Below, piece after piece: positions 54,303-61,793 of a stretch of DNA of 64,000 nucleotides. Made by a program: the position numbers and the translations under genes. Position 1 is the first letter of the stretch, and the number at the start of each line of letters is the position of its first letter. The DNA comes from JABDIY01 sp963751955. GTDB taxonomy: Bacteria > Actinomycetota > Acidimicrobiia > Acidimicrobiales > SZUA-35. The notes beneath the pieces are model-generated. The model was not told the DNA's origin. It saw nothing but the letters and a program-made list of their open reading frames with translations, and searched no databases. Location: assembly GCA_963751955.1 (NCBI GenBank), contig CAVVWM010000017.1, forward strand, positions 1 through 64,000, in the 5' to 3' direction.

Positions 54303-56096
54303 GTGACCGATATCGATACTGACCTCACCGCTGCAAATGTTGCCTGGAATCTCGAGGGGCTCCTGAACAGTGCTAAGGACGCCGACGCACTGCTGGACCA
54401 AGCCGATGAGGTTTCTGAATCAGTCGAAGCCACCTTCAAGGGACGAGTTGCGAACCTGGATGCGGGCGAACTGACCGACATGTTCACCCAGCTGGCCGAG
54501 GTGAGCGAACTCACCAGCAGGGCGGGCCACTACGTAATGCTGCAATTCAGTGTGGACACCCAGGACCCGGCACTCGGGGCCGCCATGGCCAAGATGCAAC
54601 AGCGATCAACCGACATCTCGGGACGGCTCATCTTTGTTGATCTTGAGTGGGCTCAAGTCCAAGACGATCGAGCGGCCGAACTCATCGCTGATCCCCAGCT
54701 GTCATTTGTCTCCCATCACTTGGCGAACATGCGAAAGATGCGGCCTCACCTTCTCAGCGAGGATGCCGAAACGGTACTGAACGCTACGTCGGTTACCGGA
54801 GCGGCCGCCTGGGTGCGGCTGTTCGAAGAACTCACCAGCTCGATCGAAGTTCAGCTCGGCGACGAGACGTTACCGCTCGACGGGGCATTGTCGAATCTTC
54901 AGCATCCCGATCGGGAAGTTCGCAAGACCGCGGCTGAGGCGGTCTCGGCCAGCCTGGAATCGGGCCTGAGGACCCGAGCCTTCGTGTACAACACACTTCT
55001 TCTCGACAAGTCCGTCGATGACAAACTTCGAGGCTTCGACAGCTGGGTGAGTAGCCGCAACCTCAGCAACGAGGCCTCTGACGAATCGGTGCAGGCCCTC
55101 ATCGACGCGGTGGTCGGGCGCTACGACATCCCGCACCGTTGGTACGCCCTGAAGGCACGGGTTCTCGGGCTGGACAAATTGGCGGACTACGACCGTGCTG
55201 CATCGGTCGCTGAATCGGACGAGACGATCGGCTGGACCGAAGCCTCGGGAATCGTCAGCGATGCCTATGCGTCGTTCTCCACCGAACTGGCAACTGTCGT
55301 CGGTCGATTTCTTCAGGAGGACTGGATCGACGCTCCTGCCCGGCCTGGTAAGCGAGGCGGTGCCTTTTGTGCCTACACCGTGCCGAGCCATCACCCGTAC
55401 GTGATGCTGAACTGGACCGGGCGCACCAGGGACGTGCTCACCCTGGCGCACGAGTTGGGCCATGGAGTGCATGCCTACCTGGCGCGGGAACAGGGAATCT
55501 TCCATCAAACCACGCCGTTGACCCTGGCCGAGACCGCATCTGTGTTCGGTGAGACTGTGACCAACAATCGTTTGCTCAGCATGCTCGATGATCCCGCTGA
55601 AAGGTTCAGTCTGCTATCGAGCACGCTGGAAAACTCGATCGCAACCGTTTTCCGTCAGGTGGCCATGAATCGCTTTGAAGACCAATGCCATACGATCCGC
55701 CGGACCGAGGGTGAGCTCTCGGTGGAGCGATTCGGTGACGTATGGGCTGAGAGCCAAGTGGCCGTCCTCGGCGACGCCGTGGAAGTCACAGACGGCTACA
55801 GGAACTGGTGGAGTTATGTGCCCCACTTCATGGGAACGCCAGGGTACGTATACGCGTATGCCTATGGTCAGCTTCTGGCCCTCAGCGTCTATGCGCGATA
55901 CGCAACTGAAGGCGACGCATTCGTCCCCGCCTATCTCGACCTCTTGCGAGCCGGTGGCTCCAAGAGTCCCGAAGAACTCGGGCGTATCGTGCAATGCGAT
56001 CTTGCCGACCCCGGATTCTGGGATGCCGGCCTCGACATCGTGGACGGTCAGCTCAACGCCGCCACCGAAGCGGCCAAAGCGGCCGGTCGGATCTAG
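54303..56096 (+). CDS. pepF: M3-family oligoendopeptidase F
   Basis: A 597-residue zinc endopeptidase that cleaves short peptides in the cytoplasm. The zinc site is TLAHELGHGVHAYLAREQGI (His-Glu-x2-His) with the third ligand Glu in TLAETASVFGETVTNN. SHHPYVMLNWTGRTRDVLTL precedes it, and the C-terminal part shows FRQVAMNRFEDQCH and HFMGTPGYVYAYAYGQLLAL, typical of PepF. It starts at GTG and probably shares a transcript with ligases B and C, which would place a peptidase in the ligase pathway or at its edge. Confidence 0.92.
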   Translation: MTDIDTDLTAANVAWNLEGLLNSAKDADALLDQADEVSESVEATFKGRVANLDAGELTDMFTQLAEVSELTSRAGHYVMLQFSVDTQDPALGAAMAKMQQRSTDISGRLIFVDLEWAQVQDDRAAELIADPQLSFVSHHLANMRKMRPHLLSEDAETVLNATSVTGAAAWVRLFEELTSSIEVQLGDETLPLDGALSNLQHPDREVRKTAAEAVSASLESGLRTRAFVYNTLLLDKSVDDKLRGFDSWVSSRNLSNEASDESVQALIDAVVGRYDIPHRWYALKARVLGLDKLADYDRAASVAESDETIGWTEASGIVSDAYASFSTELATVVGRFLQEDWIDAPARPGKRGGAFCAYTVPSHHPYVMLNWTGRTRDVLTLAHELGHGVHAYLAREQGIFHQTTPLTLAETASVFGETVTNNRLLSMLDDPAERFSLLSSTLENSIATVFRQVAMNRFEDQCHTIRRTEGELSVERFGDVWAESQVAVLGDAVEVTDGYRNWWSYVPHFMGTPGYVYAYAYGQLLALSVYARYATEGDAFVPAYLDLLRAGGSKSPEELGRIVQCDLADPGFWDAGLDIVDGQLNAATEAAKAAGRI

Positions 56097-56102
56097 CGCT
56101 CC

Positions 56103-56720
56103 TCAGAATTTGAGGGCTTTGCGGATCCGGCTGACCACAAGTCTGGCGGCGTCGGCGACTTCGATGTCTTCATGACGGAAGATGACATCTGCATGTTGGG
56201 CAGAGGGCGCAACGAAGTGGTCATGCATCGGCTTCACGGTGGCAGCGAACTGCCTACGAACCGACGCCTCGGTTCGACCCCGATACATGACGTCGCGTTC
56301 GATTCGCCGGTCGAGCCGCACATCCTCGGGGCACTGGCGGAAGATCCGCATGTCGAATTGCGGAACGAGTCGCTCGTCAGAGAGCAACAGAATCCCGTCG
56401 ACCACAACCACAGGGGCCGGTTCGATTCTCCGTGTGTCTGGCAATCGAGTGTGTGTAGCGAAGTCGTACACCGGGCAGTCGATTGTTTCCCCGTTCGAGA
56501 GCTGGGTCAGATGATCTGAGAAGAGATCAATGTCGAGTGAGTCAGGATGGTCATAGTTGAGTTCGGCTCGTTCGGCAGGGGTGAGATCGGCGTGATCGCG
56601 GTAGTACGCATCGAAGGGGAGCATGTTGCCGGCTTCGGGTCCTAGCTGTCGCAGGATGCGAGCGGTGAGGGTGCTCTTTCCCGAACAACTCCCACCGCAC
56701 ACCGCAACAAGGAAACTCAT
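56103..56720 (-). CDS. udk: Uridine kinase-like P-loop kinase
   Basis: A 205-residue kinase of the uridine/cytidine kinase type, which phosphorylates the nucleoside for salvage. Walker A is AVCGGSCSGKSTLTARIL, the substrate segment is DAYYRDHADLTPAERAELNY followed by DHPDSLDIDLF, and the Walker B region is PVVVVDGILLLSDERLVPQF. The lid contains RRIERDVMYRGRTEASVRRQ. Some members of this family phosphorylate other small molecules, so the substrate is a prediction. I start at ATG 56720, which places the P-loop at residue 9. Confidence 0.87.
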   Translation of the reverse strand: MSFLVAVCGGSCSGKSTLTARILRQLGPEAGNMLPFDAYYRDHADLTPAERAELNYDHPDSLDIDLFSDHLTQLSNGETIDCPVYDFATHTRLPDTRRIEPAPVVVVDGILLLSDERLVPQFDMRIFRQCPEDVRLDRRIERDVMYRGRTEASVRRQFAATVKPMHDHFVAPSAQHADVIFRHEDIEVADAARLVVSRIRKALKF

Positions 56721-56762
56721 CGAAGACGAGTCTAGAACGCGCGTTTGCGGCACACTTTCTTG

Positions 56763-57410
56763 ATGGCCCGTAGTTTTGATCGATTCCGAGCGCACCCGTG
56801 GCACGGGCTTTCAACCGGTGATGCCCCTCCAGATCAGGTGGACGCATACATCGAGATCACCCCCTTCGACGCAGTCAAGTATGAGATCGACAAACGAACC
56901 GGGTATTTGCGGGTCGACCGGCCCCAGGGTTCATCGGCCCTACCTCCAACTCTGTACGGCTTTGTGCCTCGGACCTATTGCGGGGACAAGGTGGCCGCGT
57001 TGACTCCCCGGGCCGAGGAGGGAGACAAGGACCCTCTCGACATTTGTGTTCTCTCCCAGCAGCGAATTGACCGAGCAGAGATCGTAGTTCCGGCAAGGGT
57101 GTTGGGTGGCATCGCTTTGCTCGATGATGGCGAGGCCGACGACAAGATCATCGCTGTGTTGAAGAGCGACCCGGTCTTCGATTACGCCACCGACATCAAG
57201 CATCTACCCGACACGGTGGTTGAACGCATCGTGCATTACTTCGCTACATACAAGATGCAGTTTCGGGAAGGGGCCAACAAGAATCCGACCGAGGTCATCG
57301 GCACCTATGGAATTGATCATGCCAGGAACGTGATCGGTGCCAGCATGGCCGACTACACCGACACCTTTGTGATCGATGATTCCGGGAACGACGAGCAGCC
57401 AAACGGCTGA
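56763..57410 (+). CDS. ppa: Inorganic pyrophosphatase
   Basis: A 215-residue family I-type pyrophosphatase, which hydrolyses PPi to drive biosynthesis. Visible features are EITPFDAVKYEIDKRTGYLR, LPPTLYGFVPRTYCGD and the metal-binding GDKDPLDICVLSQQ with its Asp cluster, then LDDGEADDKIIAVLKSDP. It is somewhat longer than the E. coli enzyme, with an N-terminal extension WHGLSTGDAPPDQVDA. The ATG at 56763 was chosen; an upstream TTG at 56745 is in frame. Confidence 0.9.
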   Translation: MARSFDRFRAHPWHGLSTGDAPPDQVDAYIEITPFDAVKYEIDKRTGYLRVDRPQGSSALPPTLYGFVPRTYCGDKVAALTPRAEEGDKDPLDICVLSQQRIDRAEIVVPARVLGGIALLDDGEADDKIIAVLKSDPVFDYATDIKHLPDTVVERIVHYFATYKMQFREGANKNPTEVIGTYGIDHARNVIGASMADYTDTFVIDDSGNDEQPNG

Positions 57411-57423
57411 GGGTTCGTTCGAA

Positions 57424-57777
57424 TCAAAGTCCTACGAATGCTGTTGTCGAACTGAAGATGGCTTGGCCCCAGAACAGCGAAACCACTCCGAACGCCACGA
57501 ACAGCGCAAGACCGGCGATGATGGCCTTGACCGGAATTGGACCTTCGGCTGGGATTCCCGGGGTTCTCGCTCGGATCCACCGGACGATGGCGTTGTCGGG
57601 TTTGATGAGGTTCAGCCCGATGATCACCGTGAGGATCCCTTGGCCTGGGAGTACCAGCATTGCGATGCCCGCAATCACCAAAATCACACCTAGGCCCACG
57701 CGGAGAATGCGCTTGAGTCCGTGCACATCCTCGCCGGGTTGGAGCCCCGGTTGTATTTCGGAGTAGTCGATGCTCAT
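57424..57777 (-). CDS. PGPGW-family transmembrane protein
   Basis: A 117-residue membrane protein. Two hydrophobic hairpin segments (about 30-60: VGLGVILVIAGIAMLVLPGQ, GILTVIIGL) contain LPGQG, the form here of the PGPGW motif. A third membrane segment lies at about residues 87-108 (IIAGLALFVAFGVVSLFWGQ). The family is found in actinobacteria and its function is unknown. ATG 57777 begins MSIDYSEIQP; the frame is open further upstream but without protein-like sequence. Confidence 0.8.
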   Translation of the reverse strand: MSIDYSEIQPGLQPGEDVHGLKRILRVGLGVILVIAGIAMLVLPGQGILTVIIGLNLIKPDNAIVRWIRARTPGIPAEGPIPVKAIIAGLALFVAFGVVSLFWGQAIFSSTTAFVGL

Positions 57778-57970
57778 GGCATCAATAGTAGTGGCCAACC
57801 ATGTTCCAGGCATGACCACATGTCCGACTCTGAGAGCATCGACAGTGGCAGCTCGGCACATTCTGTCCAAGCCAGTGTTTCGAAAGGTCAGCGCCACCTC
57901 GACACGCGACGGCCTTTCGATCCCGGACAAGCCACGGCGGACCTAGCGTGCAAGATGGGAGATGTGGCAG

Positions 57971-60900
57971 CTAGCCAGAGATGTGCCGTCGTATACGGGC
58001 AGGGCTGATCGGCCCGTCGGTGCCAAGATGTTGGGCCCACAACGACACCCGAAGTTCCTGGATCATCCAATCGATATCCGGATCCAGACCCTGCGATACC
58101 TCGGCCTCGAGTTCGAGTATCTCCCCGATCTTGGCCAGGTCGCGGTCTCGATCCGCCGGCAGCTGATGAAGCCGGTAGAGCAACGCCTCCAGGTATCGGA
58201 TGATGTGACCGGCCCGGTCGAGGCCCTGGGCGGTGAGGCTTCCCGGGAAGACCAACGCTCGTAGCACCGCACGGCTGTCGAGCAACGCGGGGGACAGGTC
58301 GACCGGTCCGGCTTCCAGTTCACCCAGCCGGAGGACGATCTGATCGCCGAGGGTGACTAGCGACGACGCTGTAGACATTCGCCCCTCCAGTTCTGAAGCG
58401 AACCGGAGGCGAGCGAACCGCACGAGAGCGCGCATGTCGATCGCAGACCACGGTGCTCCGCCTGCTGCTGTCATGATCGAGTCGATCGATGCGTTCACGA
58501 GGTCGTCGATCCACCCGGCCTGAGAGATCTCGATCTCGTGGGAGCCTGCCAGACCCGTGAGAGCGAGGGACAATTCGGCTGGTAGGAGATTCGCTGCCTG
58601 CTGCACTGGCCGGTTGAGCTGAAACCGAATCAGGCGACGAACGCCCGACCAGTGCTCATGTTCTTGCTCTTGGGGGGTGGCGAAGACACCAAGATCAACC
58701 GAGTCAATCTGATCTATCAGTGCGGGGTACACCTCGATCTCGGTTCCGAGACTGTCTGTGTGAGCTGCTCGAGGGATGTCTCCTTCGGTCCATTCGGTCA
58801 ACCCTGATCGTTCCAGCGGATGTGATGTCGCTTCCAGTCGGCTGCGCAACGTGTCGTCCAACCGTTCAGCCAAGCGCTCAGGATCTCGACCCGCAGCGAT
58901 CATGTTGCCATCGGCATCCACAACGCGGAATATCGGACGGAGATGCGTTGGCAAGTGGTCGGGTTTGAGCAGACCGCGCTCGATCGCAACTCCTCTCAGA
59001 ACGAGATGGGGACGAACGGCGTCGGCAATGTCGATATTGTCATCAGGCCAGTCCGGCAACTCCTTGACAATACGGGCGGCTGTCGCGGGAAGAGGGACGA
59101 ATTGGGTTCGTGTGTCCTTGGGCAGCGTGCGGAGAAGCTCGGTCGCAAGCTGGAGCCGATGTCCGGGAACCAGCCACCCGTACTTGGCGGTGCCAGCCCT
59201 CAATTCGGAGACGGTGAGCGTCACGGTGATTCCGTCTGCTGGGTCCCCGGGCTCGAAGATGTAATCCAGCGGCGCTCCCGAGTTCGACCATCGATCGGGG
59301 AAGTCGGCTGATCGTGTACCGGGGGGAAGAAGGTCATCGAGGGAGAGGTCCAACAAGGTCGGTTCGGTGCCGATCCGGTCCTTCCACCATGTCTCGAAGT
59401 GCCGCACTGAGACGACGTGAGCAGGTATCAGCTTGTCGTAGTGAACGGTGACCATTTCCGCCTCGACTTCCAAGCTCCGGTTCCTGGTCTTGGACTCCCA
59501 CCGCCTCGCCTCGGCCAATACGCGACGATTGTGGCCGAGAAAGGCGTGAAGCTTGGACCCTTCGGGGACAATCCAGTCTCGATCGACAAGTGCCGCCTGG
59601 ATGAAGACCTCACGAGCCAACTCTGGGTCGACTCGATGAAGGTTGATCGTTCGTCCCGACACGATCGGGAGACCGTAGAGCGTGGCCCTCTCCACCACTG
59701 TGGCGGTTCCACGATCTGGGCTCCAGGTCGGCTCTGTGTATGTGTAGGTGGCGAGGTGTTCAGCGGCATCTTCGATCCACAGCGGATCGATTGGCGCAAC
59801 GTTGCGGGCATACAGGCGGTTGGTTTCCACCATCTCGCCAGCCATCACCCATCGTGGACCTGCTTTGGTCAGAACAGAGCCTGGAGCGATCACAAAACGT
59901 GAGTTTCTAGCACCGATATATTCCGCCCGAGGCTTGACCCGGCGATTTGTCTTGCCACGCTGGGAATACTTCGGTGTGTCGACCTGGTCTTTCATGCCTA
60001 TCTGACTCAACAAGCCGGTCAGCACTGAACGGTGCACAGCATCACCGTCGACATCCTGAGCCCTACGGCGCACCGGCTTCCGGAGTTTCATCTCAGCCGC
60101 GATCCGTTTGAGCTGGCTGTACAGATCCTGCCACTCGCGGAGTCGGTTGTGATTCAGGAACTCTCGCCGACACAGACGCCTGAACGATCCCGAGGAGCGT
60201 TCCCGCTTTTCGGTGTTCGCATAGTCCCACAGGCTCAGCACCGACAAAAGATCACTGGAGGGATGCCGGAAACGTGCGTGGCTCTGCCGAGCAAGTTCTC
60301 TTTTGTCGCTCGGTTCCTCGCGGGGATCCTGTATCGACAGCGCCGACGCGATCACCAGCACTGAGTCGAGGCAGTTCCATTCGTCAGCTGCGACGATCAT
60401 TCGAGCGATTCTCGGATCGACGGGCAGCCGTGCCAACCGGCGCCCGAGACCGGTTAGCCACTCCGGTGCATCGGGGTGTACGTCAACCGCACCCAACTCC
60501 TCGAGCAGGCGTACACCGTCGGAGATGTTTCGGGTGTCAGGGGACTCTATGAACGGAAAGTCGATGATGTCCTCAGGCCCGCGAGGAGCCAGGCCAATCG
60601 AGGCCATCTGAAGGATCACCGATGCAAGATTCGTGCGTGTGATCTCGGGATCGGTGAACTCAGGTCGCAGATCGAAGTCCTCCTCGCTGTACAAACGGAT
60701 GCAGACACCGGGCCCAAGTCGACCGCACCGTCCCGCTCGTTGGTTGGCCGATGCCTGGCTCACATCCTCGATCGGCAGACGTTGCACCTTGGTTCGCTGG
60801 TTGTAACGAGAGATGCGTACCTCGCCCGGGTCGATCACGTAGCGAATGCCAGGAACTGTGAGCGAGGTTTCTGCGATATTGGTTGCCAGCACGATCCGAC

Positions 60901-61747
60901 GGCCTTTGTGAGAAGCAAAGATTCGGTGTTGCTCAGCGGCTGACAACCTGGCATAAAGCGGCACGATCTCGGTATCAATCAATCCAAGCCCACCGAGAGC
61001 ATCGGCGGCGTCTCGGATGTCGCGTTCGCCGGGAAGGAAGACCAAGATGTCACCGGGCCCCTCTCGCAGGAGTTCCTTCACTGCATCCCCGATCCGATCG
61101 ATCTGATCTCCGCTTTCATCGATTGGCCGATAGCGCATCTCTACGGGGTAGGTGCGACCAGAGACCGAAACGATTGGAGCGGGAGTTTGGCTCTTGTCGG
61201 CGAAGTGGTGGGCAAAACGTTCGGTGTCGATTGTGGCTGACGTGATGATCACCTTGAGTTCGGGACGGCGGGGGAGCAGCGACCGGAGGTACCCGAGCAG
61301 GAAGTCAATGTTGAGACTTCGTTCGTGAGCTTCATCGATGATCAGAGCGCTGTATCTGCTCAGTTGTGGATCGCGTTGGACCTCGGCCAGCAGGATGCCA
61401 TCGGTCATCAGCTTTATTCGGGTCTGCTTGCTCACGTGGTCGTCGAACCGGACCGTGTAACCCACAGTTGAACCGAGGTCGCTGTCGAGCTCCTGGGCCA
61501 CACGTTCCGCAACCGACCGGGCGGCGATTCTTCGGGGTTGGGTATGTCCGATCCAGCCGCTGAAACCTAGGTCGTCGCCAACTTCCAGCAGCATCTTGGG
61601 GAGTTGAGTGCTCTTTCCTGATCCGGTCTCTCCAGCTACGACCACCACCTGATGTGAGCGCAAGGCGTCAAGGATCTGTACCCGGTGGGCCGTGATCGGG
61701 AGATCTTCGGGATACAGGATTATCCCGGCCTGCCCACCACTGCTCAC
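57971..61747 (-). CDS. hrpA: HrpA-type DEAH-box ATP-dependent RNA helicase
   Basis: A helicase of about 1258 residues. Motif I is VVVAGETGSGKSTQLPKMLL, motif II LIIDEAHERSLNIDFLLGYL (DEAH), motif III ITSATIDTERFAHHF, motif V NIAETSLTVPGIRYVID and motif VI QRAGRCGRLGPG. A winged-helix/ratchet region and an OB-fold follow, and the C-terminal ~600 residues carry the DUF3418-type extension of HrpA. HrpA in E. coli resolves stalled ribosomes. I chose the GTG at 61747; GTG 61753 is also possible, and the longer frame would overlap the upstream gene. Confidence 0.92.
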   Translation of the reverse strand: MSSGGQAGIILYPEDLPITAHRVQILDALRSHQVVVVAGETGSGKSTQLPKMLLEVGDDLGFSGWIGHTQPRRIAARSVAERVAQELDSDLGSTVGYTVRFDDHVSKQTRIKLMTDGILLAEVQRDPQLSRYSALIIDEAHERSLNIDFLLGYLRSLLPRRPELKVIITSATIDTERFAHHFADKSQTPAPIVSVSGRTYPVEMRYRPIDESGDQIDRIGDAVKELLREGPGDILVFLPGERDIRDAADALGGLGLIDTEIVPLYARLSAAEQHRIFASHKGRRIVLATNIAETSLTVPGIRYVIDPGEVRISRYNQRTKVQRLPIEDVSQASANQRAGRCGRLGPGVCIRLYSEEDFDLRPEFTDPEITRTNLASVILQMASIGLAPRGPEDIIDFPFIESPDTRNISDGVRLLEELGAVDVHPDAPEWLTGLGRRLARLPVDPRIARMIVAADEWNCLDSVLVIASALSIQDPREEPSDKRELARQSHARFRHPSSDLLSVLSLWDYANTEKRERSSGSFRRLCRREFLNHNRLREWQDLYSQLKRIAAEMKLRKPVRRRAQDVDGDAVHRSVLTGLLSQIGMKDQVDTPKYSQRGKTNRRVKPRAEYIGARNSRFVIAPGSVLTKAGPRWVMAGEMVETNRLYARNVAPIDPLWIEDAAEHLATYTYTEPTWSPDRGTATVVERATLYGLPIVSGRTINLHRVDPELAREVFIQAALVDRDWIVPEGSKLHAFLGHNRRVLAEARRWESKTRNRSLEVEAEMVTVHYDKLIPAHVVSVRHFETWWKDRIGTEPTLLDLSLDDLLPPGTRSADFPDRWSNSGAPLDYIFEPGDPADGITVTLTVSELRAGTAKYGWLVPGHRLQLATELLRTLPKDTRTQFVPLPATAARIVKELPDWPDDNIDIADAVRPHLVLRGVAIERGLLKPDHLPTHLRPIFRVVDADGNMIAAGRDPERLAERLDDTLRSRLEATSHPLERSGLTEWTEGDIPRAAHTDSLGTEIEVYPALIDQIDSVDLGVFATPQEQEHEHWSGVRRLIRFQLNRPVQQAANLLPAELSLALTGLAGSHEIEISQAGWIDDLVNASIDSIMTAAGGAPWSAIDMRALVRFARLRFASELEGRMSTASSLVTLGDQIVLRLGELEAGPVDLSPALLDSRAVLRALVFPGSLTAQGLDRAGHIIRYLEALLYRLHQLPADRDRDLAKIGEILELEAEVSQGLDPDIDWMIQELRVSLWAQHLGTDGPISPARIRRHISG

Positions 61748-61793
61748 CAACACAATGTATTGGCGTCCCGAGTGGGGGAGCTGTGGAGTACGG